DNA of 32,922 nucleotides, from NCBI GenBank assembly GCA_005887825.1, contig VBQC01000177.1, positions 1 through 32,922 of the forward strand, written 5' to 3'. The notes under the pieces are model-generated. The model was not told the DNA's origin. It saw nothing but the letters and a program-made list of their open reading frames with translations, and did not search any database. The position numbers were made by a program, and so were the translations under genes. Positions within the stretch are counted from its first letter, which is position 1, and each line of letters opens with the position of its first letter. This DNA comes from Verrucomicrobiota bacterium. GTDB taxonomy: Bacteria > Verrucomicrobiota > Verrucomicrobiia > Chthoniobacterales > UBA10450. This document shows positions 1 to 8,077 of the stretch, piece after piece.

Positions 1-791
1 CGCTTTCCAGTGCTCGCCCGGACGCGGTAATGCATTTTGCCGCAAATGCGCTCGTCAGCGAATCAATGCGCGATCCGTCCAAATATTTTCGCAACAACAT
101 TTGCAACGGCCTCAATCTGCTGGATGCGATGCTGGCAGCGCACGCAAGGCAGATAGTTTTTTCCTCGACCTGTGCGATTTTTGGACTGCCCGAGCAATTG
201 CCGATCGACGAAACTGCGCCAGCGCGTCCAATCAATCCGTACGGCGAATCGAAACTTGCCTTTGAAAAAATCTTGCGGTGGTACGACCAGATCCATGGTT
301 TGAAGTTCGTTTCACTGCGTTATTTCAACGCGGCGGGTGCGACCGGAAAATTCGGTGAAGATCACCGGCTCGAGACGCATTTGATCCCAAACGTAATCAA
401 AGTCGCGCTTGGCCAAAAGCCGCATGTGGAAGTTTTTGGCACCGATTATGAAACTCCGGATGGCACCTGCATTCGCGACTACATTCACATTGTCGATCTT
501 GCACGGGCACACATTCTCGCTCTGGGCGCAGCGAAGAGCGAATTTTACAATCTTGGCACGGGCGGCGGCTCCAGCGTCCGTAAAGTGATTGCGGCATGTC
601 GCAAAATCACCGGGCGAAAGATCAATATTGTCGAACAACCGCGGCGACCGGGCGATCCACCGCGGCTCGTCGCCTCTTCCGCAAAAGTCAAAAGTGAACT
701 TGGCTGGCGACCGCAATTCCAGTCACTTGACGCTATCATTGAGAGTGCTTGGAAATGGCACCAGAAGTTTCCAAATGGTTATGGCGATTGA
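1..791 (+). CDS. galE: UDP-glucose 4-epimerase, 5'-truncated
   Basis: This extended short-chain dehydrogenase interconverts UDP-glucose and UDP-galactose with bound NAD, supplying galactose for surface polysaccharide. The reading frame is open from base 3 to the window edge; the codons before the internal ATG at 30 read LSSARPDAV and then MHFAA, a classic GalE stretch, so the gene starts outside the window. The N-terminal GxxGxxG NAD loop is missing only because of this. Counted from the ATG at 30, the Ser-Ser-Thr of FSSTCAIFG lies at 45-47 and the catalytic YxxxK is Y71/K75 in NPYGESK. The substrate-binding part (RYFNAAGA, RDYIHIVDLA, YNLGTGGGSSV) follows. About 253 residues from that ATG, plus the missing N-terminus, agree with the usual length near 330. 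A GalE-like epimerase with another sugar specificity cannot be excluded. Confidence 0.93.
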   Translation, partial: LSSARPDAVMHFAANALVSESMRDPSKYFRNNICNGLNLLDAMLAAHARQIVFSSTCAIFGLPEQLPIDETAPARPINPYGESKLAFEKILRWYDQIHGLKFVSLRYFNAAGATGKFGEDHRLETHLIPNVIKVALGQKPHVEVFGTDYETPDGTCIRDYIHIVDLARAHILALGAAKSEFYNLGTGGGSSVRKVIAACRKITGRKINIVEQPRRPGDPPRLVASSAKVKSELGWRPQFQSLDAIIESAWKWHQKFPNGYGD

Positions 792-875
792 AAATTGTAG
801 CCGACGCCCTTGGCGGCGACGCGAGCGGTGCAAGATTAGCTTCCCGGTGCCACGCTTCACATAGCGACCCCGCTA

Positions 876-914
876 CAGAAAAAAGCGCCCGCGAAACCTT
901 TCGCGAGCGCCTTT
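876..914 (-). terminator. Rho-independent terminator of the Thr-rich secreted protein gene
   Basis: Read on the minus strand, a GC-rich hairpin (roughly 885-896 pairing with 899-910, one mismatch) is followed directly by a run of six T. It lies 30 bases after the stop of the minus-strand gene 945-1373. The same hairpin read on the plus strand has a poorer T tract but may also help to end galE. Confidence 0.8.
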
Positions 915-944
915 GATTCTACCAAACAAACAACTTTTTCGCGA

Positions 945-1373
945 TTACGGCTTTGTTGTTGTCGTTGTCGTTTCTTTCTTCTCGTAGACCGTTGCTGGCT
1001 GGCTCAACACGACTTTGCGAACAACCACGCGGTCGCCAACATTCGTGTAATAGACCGTCGCCGGCATGTCTGGCCGAATCGCCGACCAAGCCACGGTGTG
1101 ACCTTCTGGATCAAGAATCGTCGTGTCTTTGGTATAGTAATACCGCACCGGGGCTGGGGCCGTCGACGAACGGAACATAATATAGTCCGAATCCGGCGTA
1201 TAAGCCGCAATCGTGCCTGTGCTAGTGGTGGTCGCCGACTCAGTTGTCGTCGTGGCCGTCACAGGATCCCGTGTAGTCGTCGTGGTCGTGGTCTCTTGCG
1301 CGAGCGCTATGCCGAACGCTGCCGCGCAGGCCGCTCCCCCTGCCAATATTTTCACTAATCTCGTTTGTTTCAT
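945..1373 (-). CDS. Thr-rich secreted protein of unknown function
   Basis: I do not recognise the family. The 142-residue product begins with an Sec-type signal peptide (MKQTRLVKILAGG, then an Ala-rich core, likely cleaved near ALAQ at about 26). The mature N-terminus is almost entirely Thr with scattered Ser and Ala (about 27-53), and another Thr run closes the C-terminus. Between them is a small beta-rich segment with YIMFRS, VRYYYTKDTTILDPEG, PATVYYTNVGDRVVVRKVVL, which looks like a short OB/SH3-like fold. Such Thr runs suggest a linker or an O-glycosylated region; this is inference. A good Shine-Dalgarno-like AGAGGGA stands a few bases before the ATG, and a strong terminator follows, so it is probably transcribed alone. 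Confidence 0.75.
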   Translation of the reverse strand: MKQTRLVKILAGGAACAAAFGIALAQETTTTTTTRDPVTATTTTESATTTSTGTIAAYTPDSDYIMFRSSTAPAPVRYYYTKDTTILDPEGHTVAWSAIRPDMPATVYYTNVGDRVVVRKVVLSQPATVYEKKETTTTTTKP

Positions 1374-1534
1374 ATTTGTCCCTCTGCTTTGATTGAATGG
1401 ATGTTCTCCATTGTGAGTGTATCCGACCCCTTAACGCCGGACTTTATTCGACTGCACCTTGTTATCGTAAATTCCGCATCGCGCGGTCGCATCGAAGCGC
1501 GTAATCGCCTTTCTGGCGCCAGAAGCAACGTAGC

Positions 1535-2794
1535 GTGACTTTTATGCAGGCATTACCTGGTTTTCGCGATTTCCTGCCTGACGCCTGTGCCGCCCGAAAT
1601 TACATCTTTGCGCGCTGGCGCGAAGTCGCCCGCCGCTACTGTTTCATGGAATGGGATGGCCCTTTACTTGAGCCCACCGACTTATACAAAAAAAAGAGCG
1701 GCGCTGAAATTATCGATCAGCTTTTCAATTTCACCGACAAAGGCGAGCGCGAAGTCGCGATGCGCCCTGAGCTCACCCCTACGTTTGCTCGCGTGATCGC
1801 CGCCCATGAGCGCGAATTCAAAAAACCGCTCAAATGGTTTTCCATCGGCCAGTTTTTTCGTTACGAAAAGCAACAGCGCGGCCGTTTACGCGAACATTTC
1901 CAGCTCAATTGCGATATCGTTGGGGAAGCCGCGTTGGCGGCAGATATCGAGTTACTCGCCCTTTGCATCGATCTTCTGCGCGCGTTTGGTTTCACAGAAA
2001 AAGATTTCGTCGTCCGAATTAGCGACCGGGAATTTTGGACCGATTTCTTGCGCGAGAAGGATGTTCCGCCTGATCGATGGGACGATGTGTTGCAAGTGAT
2101 CGATAAATTCGGGCGCGAGTCGCGCGAAAAAACGATTGAGAAACTCGGTGAACTCGCTGATCCGGTATTGAAAGTTCTGAGCGAGGGCGGAAAGAGCGAA
2201 AAGCTCGACCGACTGGTCGATGGCCTTCGGGGCCGCGGCCTGGGCGAATTCGTCACTATCGATGTCCGAATCGTCCGGGGTCTCGCCTATTATACCGGAA
2301 TTGTCTTCGAAGTGTTTGATCGCGCGGGAAGCCTTCGTGCGGTAGCAGGCGGCGGTCGTTACGATAATCTGATTCAGCAACTAAGTGATGGTGCCGTGTC
2401 AATGCCTGCGCTTGGGTTCGCCATGGGCGACGTCGTTCTCGGCGAATTGGTCAACGAAACGCCCCACGCGCGCGATCGCATGCAGCAGGCAATCGCGACC
2501 GAGCGAAAGATCGACATTTACATTGTCATCGCCAAGGAAGAGCGCCGCGCCGATGCTCTCGCGCAAATCCAGCAACTGCGCGATCTCAGCTACCGGGTGG
2601 ATTATCCGCTCACGCCAATGAAGGTCGCCAGGCAATTTCAAGCTGCCGAAGACGCGGGCGCCTCGCTTGCACTTCTCTACGGCGACGAATGGCCGAAGCT
2701 CAAAATCAAGAATCTGGCCACGCGCGAAGAGAGACTGATTGCCCACGAAGAGTTACTGGCACACCTGCAAGCGCAATCCAGCGTGTCATCCTGA
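1535..2794 (+). CDS. hisS: Histidyl-tRNA synthetase
   Basis: This class II aminoacyl-tRNA synthetase charges tRNA-His in the cytoplasm. The 419 residues match the family's usual length. The N-terminus LPGFRDFLPDA is the usual HisRS opening, motif 2 is seen in WFSIGQFFRYEKQQRGRLREHFQLN, and the two histidine-specific boxes are present: RGLAYYTG (R248-G255) and AVAGGGRYDN (269-278). The class II core is followed by an anticodon-binding domain (about 330-410). The start is either GTG 1535 or ATG 1544 (MQALPGF); neither has a clear Shine-Dalgarno, and the family alignment favours the latter slightly. The last codons and the TGA stop lie inside a dispersed repeat that begins at about 2784, so the C-terminal SSVSS is probably repeat-derived. 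Confidence 0.96.
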   Translation: MTFMQALPGFRDFLPDACAARNYIFARWREVARRYCFMEWDGPLLEPTDLYKKKSGAEIIDQLFNFTDKGEREVAMRPELTPTFARVIAAHEREFKKPLKWFSIGQFFRYEKQQRGRLREHFQLNCDIVGEAALAADIELLALCIDLLRAFGFTEKDFVVRISDREFWTDFLREKDVPPDRWDDVLQVIDKFGRESREKTIEKLGELADPVLKVLSEGGKSEKLDRLVDGLRGRGLGEFVTIDVRIVRGLAYYTGIVFEVFDRAGSLRAVAGGGRYDNLIQQLSDGAVSMPALGFAMGDVVLGELVNETPHARDRMQQAIATERKIDIYIVIAKEERRADALAQIQQLRDLSYRVDYPLTPMKVARQFQAAEDAGASLALLYGDEWPKLKIKNLATREERLIAHEELLAHLQAQSSVSS

Positions 2795-2857
2795 GCGCAG
2801 CTGCATATTTCCCCTTCTGTCATCCCGAGCGAAGCGCAGCGGAATCGAAGGATCTCA
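2784..2857. repeat. Dispersed repeat family A, copy 1 (TGTCATCCYGAGCG type)
   Basis: Two tandem heads are visible: TGTCATCCTGAGCGCAG at 2784 and TGTCATCCCGAGCGAAGCG at 2819, the second running on to GGATCTC. Related inverted copies occur at 18830-18917 and 25004-25120. The first head contains the hisS stop codon. After the repeat, 2858-3042 shows more low-order repeat debris (ACGCAGATAACGCGGATT) and no convincing gene. Confidence 0.7.
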
Positions 2858-3042
2858 CTATTTTTCAACGGCGGATCACGCAGATAACGCGGATTTTACT
2901 CTCACATTGCGAGCGACTCGAGAATCTCTCCCCGTTCATGCGCGCTTGCTGCTGTAGCGCGGCTCAACCACAAACATCAAGCGAAACTGAGTCGCGCGGA
3001 AGCCGTTGCTCTCCGCGAACTCTGGTTGACGTAAAGCCGCCG

Positions 3043-3795
3043 CTACCGCAGCGCCGCGGCATCTTTATGGCGGCCTTCGAGCTCAAGCACCATCCGTTTG
3101 ATGTGCCTGTAGTTCTGGTGCGATCTGAGGAACTGCAAGCTCCGCTGCGGATCGCCCCACTGCAAAACTTGGATGGTTTCCTCGCGGGCGCCCCACGAGT
3201 TCATCTCGCGCTGATTCGCCATGTAAAGATCAATCGTATTCCGTCCGGAAAGAGCCCAGCCGTAATCTTCCACGCGATAAATTTGCCCGGTGGAAAGCAG
3301 ACGGAAGACTGTCCCGGCCGGCCAGCGGGACCAATCCGCCGCGGCGCTCCCATAAATCAGCGGCACTGATGATGATCTCGATCTTCCCCTCGTCGTCCTG
3401 ACTGTTGTCGTAGTACGTCTCTCCGCCATCGAAAATGGTTGCAGGTGCGGCGAATACGAAGCGCGCCGCACTTCGGTCTCAGCGGTTTCGTCCACCGGAA
3501 TGGCGCGCGGAACTTCATACGCGGGGATTGCACGCCGCACGACCTCGGCCCGGTGAATTGGCGGACCCGCTGCGTGCAATTCTCCACCGAGAGCGTTGTG
3601 ATTGCTGTATTCCCGATGGTCCGATTCCGTGTGCGTATATGCCGTTGTGCGCACATTCTGAAAATCCGTTTTCACCAACGGGCGCTCGTAGGGCGGCAGT
3701 GCGCGATGGCTCGTTCCGCAGGCGCTGAGGACAACAATTGCGATGAACGCCGCTAGAACGGCTAAAGCAAGGTTGCGACGCTTAGCGTGGGTCAA
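3043..3795 (-). CDS. Lipoprotein with a 3D (Asp-Asp-Asp) domain
   Basis: The 250-residue product has a lipoprotein signal: positive MTHAKRRN, a hydrophobic core, and lipobox LSAC with Cys26. The C-terminal part (about 150-220) matches the 3D domain found at the end of MltA and in resuscitation/wall-lytic proteins: AADWSRWPAGTVFRL, YRVEDYGWALSG, NTIDLYM and a final REETIQVLQWG. The three acidic positions expected of the family are ADWS, VEDY and TIDL. An N-terminal TTAYTHTES looks like the usual TAYxxx start of the domain, separated from the rest by a Pro/Arg/Thr-rich insertion of about 90 residues. It probably acts on or binds peptidoglycan in the periplasm. The insertion holds RRAIPAYEVPRAIPVDE, which resembles two motifs in the tail of the PBP at 13708-16389. 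Confidence 0.75.
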   Translation of the reverse strand: MTHAKRRNLALAVLAAFIAIVVLSACGTSHRALPPYERPLVKTDFQNVRTTAYTHTESDHREYSNHNALGGELHAAGPPIHRAEVVRRAIPAYEVPRAIPVDETAETEVRRASYSPHLQPFSMAERRTTTTVRTTRGRSRSSSVPLIYGSAAADWSRWPAGTVFRLLSTGQIYRVEDYGWALSGRNTIDLYMANQREMNSWGAREETIQVLQWGDPQRSLQFLRSHQNYRHIKRMVLELEGRHKDAAALR

Positions 3796-3861
3796 GGTGG
3801 ATCGCCGGGACTTATTAACAGTTATTCACAACTCTTGGCAAGCCTATTTTTGAAAATTTTT

Positions 3862-4013
3862 AGCCACGGGATTTACGCAGATCAAACGCAAATAGGAAAA
3901 CAGGAAACGCTCTCGCGCTTTATCTATGAAAATCCGTGTTTATCTGTAGCTAATTGAATTTTTCCTTCCCGGATTGCTTTTCCTATCCGCGATATCCGCG
4001 TAATCTGCGGTTC
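3862..4013. repeat. Degenerate inverted repeat of the ATCCGCGTAATCTGCGG type
   Basis: The gap before kbl is filled by words in both orientations: CCACGGGATTTACGCAGAT near 3864, AATCCGTGTTTATCTG near 3930 and ATCCGCGTAATCTGCGG near 3995. Relatives appear near 2872-2895 and 21226-21275. The last word ends only a few bases before the kbl start codon, leaving no Shine-Dalgarno. Confidence 0.55.
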
Positions 4014-4017
4014 ATTT

Positions 4018-5205
4018 ATGACCGCCGAATTCGAAAACCAAGTTTCTGCGACACTGGAAGAAATTAAGTCGCAAGGTCTTTTCAAAACCGAACGAATCAT
4101 CACAAGTCCCCAGGACGCGAACATTGCGATCACCGGCGGCAAACGCGTTCTCAACATGTGCGCGAACAACTACCTCGGGCTCGCCGATCATCCTGCGTTG
4201 ATCGCCGCGGCAAAAGAAGCACTCGACACCCACGGATTCGGCATGGCAAGCGTGCGTTTTATTTGCGGCACGCAGGATATTCATAAGGAGCTTGAAGCCG
4301 CGCTCGCGAAATTCCTCGGAACAGAGGATACCATCCTTTATCCGTCATGCTTCGACGCCAATGGCGGTTTGTTCGAAACGCTGCTCACCGACAAAGATGC
4401 GGTGATCAGTGATGAGTTGAATCACGCCAGTATCATCGACGGCATCCGGCTATGCAAAGCGCAACGCTTTCGTTACAAACACAACGACATGGCCGATCTC
4501 GAAGCGCAATTGCGCGCCGCGCAAAATGCACGCTTTCGCTTAATCGCGACCGATGGCTGTTTTTCGATGGACGGAACGATCGCGAACCTGGGAGCGATTG
4601 TCGATCTTGCACAAAAATACAACACGCTCACCATGATCGATGACGCGCATGCGACTGGCTTTCTCGGTAAAAGCGGACGCGGCACCCACGAATACTGCGG
4701 CGTGATGGGCAAGATCGACATCATTACTGGCACGCTCGGCAAAGCGCTCGGCGGTGCGAGCGGCGGTTTCACCAGTGGCCGCAAAGAGATTGTCGATCTT
4801 TTGCGGCAACGATCGCGGCCGTATTTGTTTTCGAACAGCATCGCGCCGCATATCGTCGCGGCGAGCCTAAGAGCGCTCGAAATTCTCAGCGCCTCCACCG
4901 AATTGCGAGACAAGCTCGAAGAGAACACAAAATATTTTCGCGCTGCGCTGACTGAGCGCGGTCTGACAATCAAGCCCGGCACACATCCGATTGTGCCGAT
5001 TATGATCGGCGACGCCGCCAGATCCCAAGAGTTCGCCGCCCGCATGCTCGAGAAAGGCGTTTACGTCATCGGTTTCTTTTACCCTGTCGTGCCGCACGGT
5101 ACGGCGCGGGTCCGCACCCAAGTTTCCGCCGCGCACTCGCGTGAGGACCTGGAATTCGCCGTCAATGCCTTCGCGGAAACGAATGAAGAATTGAAGAACA
5201 GGTAA
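4018..5205 (+). CDS. kbl: Glycine C-acetyltransferase (2-amino-3-ketobutyrate CoA ligase)
   Basis: This PLP enzyme of the alpha-oxoamine synthase family cleaves 2-amino-3-ketobutyrate with CoA to glycine and acetyl-CoA, the second step of threonine degradation. The 395 residues equal the family length. Visible motifs are RIITSPQ and [14 protein letters not shown] at the N-terminus, [10 protein letters not shown] (D208-H211) that holds the PLP ring, and the Schiff-base lysine K242 in [14 protein letters not shown]. The N-terminus MTAEFENQ aligns with the start of known Kbl proteins, so ATG 4018 is preferred although no ribosome-binding site is visible; a repeat abuts the start. No threonine dehydrogenase gene is adjacent. 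A related KBL-type synthase such as 8-amino-7-oxononanoate synthase is less likely given the N-terminal match. Confidence 0.95.
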   Translation: MTAEFENQVSATLEEIKSQGLFKTERIITSPQDANIAITGGKRVLNMCANNYLGLADHPALIAAAKEALDTHGFGMASVRFICGTQDIHKELEAALAKFLGTEDTILYPSCFDANGGLFETLLTDKDAVISDELNHASIIDGIRLCKAQRFRYKHNDMADLEAQLRAAQNARFRLIATDGCFSMDGTIANLGAIVDLAQKYNTLTMIDDAHATGFLGKSGRGTHEYCGVMGKIDIITGTLGKALGGASGGFTSGRKEIVDLLRQRSRPYLFSNSIAPHIVAASLRALEILSASTELRDKLEENTKYFRAALTERGLTIKPGTHPIVPIMIGDAARSQEFAARMLEKGVYVIGFFYPVVPHGTARVRTQVSAAHSREDLEFAVNAFAETNEELKNR

Positions 5206-5217
5206 ACAGATTACAAA

Positions 5218-5277
5218 GTTACAAAAGTTACAATGGCATCCGCATTACGTTGTAACTCTTGTAACGCTTTTAATTTT
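5218..5277 (+). terminator. Long hairpin with T-rich tail after kbl
   Basis: A 16-base arm at 5218-5233 pairs with 5250-5265 with one mismatch, around a 16-base loop. GCTTTTAATTTT follows at once, so on the plus strand it can act as an intrinsic terminator for kbl. The stem is AT-rich and built from the word GTTACAA repeated twice, which also suggests a small mobile palindrome. Confidence 0.6.
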
Positions 5278-5283
5278 GTCTTC

Positions 5284-5556
5284 ATGCTTTACATGGTCAT
5301 CGAGCGTTTCAAAGAAGGCGCGACGCCGGAGATTTACCGGCGCCTTCGCACCAAGGGACGGATGATGCCAGAAGGACTGGAGTACATCTCGAGCTGGATC
5401 AATCTCGACTTCAAAATTTGCTGGCAACTCATGCAAACACAAGATTTCGCGCTGTTCGATCGGTGGATCGACAATTGGCGCGATTTGATGGATTTCGAAA
5501 TCATCCCGGTGTGCACTTCGGCGGACGCGGTTGAACGGATGAGTGCAAAACTTTAG
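5284..5556 (+). CDS. DUF3303-like small protein
   Basis: The product (MLYMVIERFKEGATPEIY...) resembles the DUF3303 family of small, soluble ferredoxin-fold-like proteins of unknown function. Recognisable parts are YMVIERFKEGA at the start, GRMMPEGLEYISSWI, a central DFKICWQLMQT, and a C-terminal WRDLMDFEIIPV. I prefer ATG 5284 over an in-frame ATG at 5233, because the latter falls in the preceding hairpin and would add unrelated residues. ATG 5293 is also possible. About 90 residues are predicted. The TAG stop at 5554 is the first base triplet of the next hairpin. No function is assigned, and the neighbours kbl and sufS give no clue. Confidence 0.75.
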   Translation: MLYMVIERFKEGATPEIYRRLRTKGRMMPEGLEYISSWINLDFKICWQLMQTQDFALFDRWIDNWRDLMDFEIIPVCTSADAVERMSAKL

Positions 5557-5595
5557 GGGACGATGTTGGCTTCCTATCGGGACGCTCGTCCCCTA
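5554..5595. repeat. Inverted repeat with 10-bp perfect arms between DUF3303 gene and sufS
   Basis: TAGGGGACGA at 5554-5563 is matched by TCGTCCCCTA at 5586-5595, a perfect 10-bp stem with a 22-base loop. There is no T tract, so it is more likely a small repeat or an mRNA-end structure than a standard terminator. It supplies the stop codon of the upstream gene. Confidence 0.6.
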
Positions 5596-5651
5596 TGGGT
5601 CACTTTCTCTGATTAAAGTGGCGCGCAGCGGCGTGTGGAGCAGATTGTGGT

Positions 5652-6890
5652 GTGCACAAGATTGCTGCCAAGGCCGTAGATTGGCACGCCGTCCGCGAGG
5701 ATTTCCCGATTCTGCGCGAGCAGGCGCACGGTCATCCTCTGATCTATTTTGATAGCGCGGCAACTTCGCAGAAACCACGCGCGATAATCGACGCGCTTCG
5801 GCGTTACTACGAACACGAGAATGCAAATGTGCATCGCGGACTGCACACGCTGAGCTCGCGCGCGACCGAAGCCTACGAAAAATCGCGCCAGCGCGTCGCC
5901 GAATACGTCGGCGCGGCCAGCGCTGACGAAATCATCTTCACGCGCGGAACCACTGAAAGCATCAATCTCGTTGCCCATGCATGGGGCGGGAAATTTATTC
6001 ACGAAGGAGATGTGATCCTGCTCACGGAAATGGAGCATCACAGCAACCTGGTGCCATGGCAGTTGCTAGCAGAACGGACCGGCGCGCGGCTCCGCTTCGT
6101 GCCAGTTCGCGATGACGGGACTCTGGACCTTGAACAGCTTTCTTCGTTGCTTACACCTGAATTAAAACTGTTTGCGTTCACGCATATCTCAAACTCTCTC
6201 GGCACAATTAATCCCGTGGCCGAACTCTGCGAGAAAGCGCATGCCGTCGGTGCGCTCACACTGGTGGATGCCGCACAGAGCGCGGGACATTTGCCCATCA
6301 ATGTGCAGGAGTTGGGATGTGACTACCTCGCCTTCTCCGGACACAAAATGTGTGGCCCGACCGGCATCGGCGCGCTTTATGGACGAGCCGAGGTCCTCGA
6401 TTCCATGCCCCCGTGGCACGGTGGCGGCGAAATGATCGTGAGCGTCACTCTGGAAAAAAGCGTATTTAAGAGAGCACCCCATCGATTTGAGGCTGGCACA
6501 CCAAATATTGCCGGCGCCATTGGCCTCGCGGCCGCGATTGACTACATCGAACAAATCGGACGCCCGGCAATTTTCGAACACGACACGCAGCTTGCGCATT
6601 ATGCGGCGGAGCGTCTCACGGAACTAACCGGTATGCATGTTCTCGGGCCAACCGGAGAGCGCGGCGCGCTTGTTGGATTTGTAATGGACGCGGTGCACCC
6701 GCACGATCTCACCACATTCGCGGACCAGTACGGCCTGGCTTTGCGCGGCGGGCATCATTGCAACCAGCCGCTGATGCGGCGGTTCGGCGTGTCCGGGACA
6801 ACACGCGCGAGCTTCTACTTTTACAACACGACAGAAGAAATCGATCGCATGATTGAAATCCTCCACCGCGCTGTGCGTTTCTTCTCATGA
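5652..6890 (+). CDS. sufS: SufS-type cysteine desulfurase
   Basis: This group II PLP cysteine desulfurase takes sulfur from cysteine for iron-sulfur cluster assembly in the cytoplasm. The 412 residues match the family. Visible features are YFDSAATSQKP near the N-terminus, MEHHSNLVPW, the PLP lysine K232 in FSGHKMCGPTG, and the persulfide-forming Cys370 in RGGHHCNQPLM, with a short loop as in SufS rather than IscS. The start is GTG 5652; no strong ribosome-binding site is seen. The TGA stop overlaps the ATG of sufU (ATGA), so the two are translationally coupled and form a desulfurase/sulfur-acceptor pair. No sufBCD genes occur in this window. Confidence 0.95.
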   Translation: MHKIAAKAVDWHAVREDFPILREQAHGHPLIYFDSAATSQKPRAIIDALRRYYEHENANVHRGLHTLSSRATEAYEKSRQRVAEYVGAASADEIIFTRGTTESINLVAHAWGGKFIHEGDVILLTEMEHHSNLVPWQLLAERTGARLRFVPVRDDGTLDLEQLSSLLTPELKLFAFTHISNSLGTINPVAELCEKAHAVGALTLVDAAQSAGHLPINVQELGCDYLAFSGHKMCGPTGIGALYGRAEVLDSMPPWHGGGEMIVSVTLEKSVFKRAPHRFEAGTPNIAGAIGLAAAIDYIEQIGRPAIFEHDTQLAHYAAERLTELTGMHVLGPTGERGALVGFVMDAVHPHDLTTFADQYGLALRGGHHCNQPLMRRFGVSGTTRASFYFYNTTEEIDRMIEILHRAVRFFS

Positions 6891-7351
6891 CGACCGAAAT
6901 CGAAGAGCTTTATCAGGAGGTGATTCTCGATCATTCGCGGCGACCGCGGAATTTTGGAGAGCTTGCCGACGCCGCAGTCCGCGTGCACGGCGATAATCCG
7001 GCGTGCGGCGATGAAATTCATCTCGGCGTAAAGTTCGACGCTGAGGGCGGGCTCGATGATATCAAGTTCACCGGGCACGGCTGCGCGATCAGCCAAGCGT
7101 CGGCGTCATTGATGACGATGAAGTTGAAGGGGAAAAGCCGGGTGGAAGTGATGGAAATGCTCCGCGCATTTCACGATCTCGTGACAGATGAGATCAGCGA
7201 AGCGCCTAAAACATTGGGCGATCTTCGTGTGATGAAAGGGGTGCGAAAATTTCCGCAGCGGGTGAAGTGCGCGATGCTGGCCTGGCGCGCCGTCGAACAA
7301 GCATTGGAGCAGGGCGCCGGCGAAGCAAACGTATCGACCGAACCGGAGTAA
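6887..7351 (+). CDS. sufU: SufU zinc-dependent sulfurtransferase
   Basis: SufU accepts persulfide sulfur from SufS through its zinc site and passes it to the SUF scaffold. The 154-residue protein has the conserved ligands C40 and D42 in NPACGDEI, C66 in GHGCAISQAS, and C128 in RVKCAML, the pattern of Bacillus SufU rather than of a plain IscU scaffold. An insertion between C66 and C128 (about 80-120) that distinguishes SufU from IscU is also present. The C-terminal tail of about 15 residues (AGEANVSTEPE) is poorly conserved. It overlaps sufS by four bases. The 228 bases after it (7352-7579) hold no gene I can support; only T/C-rich repeat-like words (TTCTCACTTTTCACTTC) are visible near 7548-7570. 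Confidence 0.94.
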   Translation: MTTEIEELYQEVILDHSRRPRNFGELADAAVRVHGDNPACGDEIHLGVKFDAEGGLDDIKFTGHGCAISQASASLMTMKLKGKSRVEVMEMLRAFHDLVTDEISEAPKTLGDLRVMKGVRKFPQRVKCAMLAWRAVEQALEQGAGEANVSTEPE

Positions 7352-7579
7352 TCGCGTCACGCCCCGGCGAGCTGGTCAGTCGGGCTTCAAACTCATCACG
7401 GGCGATTGGAATGGAAGTCTGCTTCAGACGCCTTTGGGAGGTAGATTTGGGCGACGAATGAGATAGAAAACGTATAAACATTAATTTACGAAGCGTTACC
7501 GCTGTCCTGACTGCGCCTATGGCCCATCTAGCATGCGGCTTTCAACTTCTCACTTTTCACTTCTGCTTTCTTCTTCCTC

Positions 7580-7978
7580 ATGTGCTCCGCCGCATTCGAA
7601 ATGACTGTTCCGGTTCTGACCGGCGATATCGACGAGCAAAATCACGTGAACAACACTGTGTACCTGCGCTGGGTCCAGGATGTTGCGGTCGCACACTGGC
7701 GAGCAATCGCAAGCAGCGACGCTCAGGAGACGATTGGCTGGGTCGTGTTGCGACACGAAATCGATTACAAAGCGCCGGCCACGCTCGGTGACGAGATCGT
7801 GCTTCGCACATGGGTCGGCAAAGCCACCCGGCTCACGTTTGAACGATTCACTGAGATCCGGCGCAAACGTGATCGCCAGCTCTTGTCGACCGCTCGGACT
7901 TTGTGGTGCCCAATAAACACGCAAACCGGCACGCCTGTGCGCATCCCGGCTGAAGTGCGTGCGCAATTTTCCACGTGA
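7580..7978 (+). CDS. Hotdog-fold acyl-CoA thioesterase (4HBT family)
   Basis: The 132-residue protein has the signature of 4-hydroxybenzoyl-CoA thioesterase-like enzymes: GDIDEQNHVNNTVYLRWVQD, with D18 at the catalytic Asp position and H22, N24 and N25 after it, then LRHEIDYKAPATLGDEI and a strand-rich C-terminal half. It probably hydrolyses a fatty-acyl or aryl-CoA thioester in the cytoplasm; the substrate cannot be told from sequence. The start is ATG 7580 or ATG 7601; neither has a clear ribosome-binding site, and the phrase FEMTVPV before the motif favours 7580. The gene stands alone. Confidence 0.85.
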   Translation: MCSAAFEMTVPVLTGDIDEQNHVNNTVYLRWVQDVAVAHWRAIASSDAQETIGWVVLRHEIDYKAPATLGDEIVLRTWVGKATRLTFERFTEIRRKRDRQLLSTARTLWCPINTQTGTPVRIPAEVRAQFST

Positions 7979-8077
7979 CGCGATGGTCGATGCGCGCGGC
8001 GGGTTTGCGACGTCGCTTTTCGTAACCGGCTGGTTAAACCATACGATCCTTTTTCCTCAGCAAAACGAAAACAAAGC

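Noticed and set aside
1374-1534. Possible riboswitch or T-box upstream of hisS
   Set aside because: No conserved T-box words or stable structure are visible by eye, and the gap is shared with a divergent gene.
4473-5045. 190-codon minus-strand frame opposite kbl
   Set aside because: No recognisable domain or ribosome-binding site; kbl is unambiguous on the other strand.
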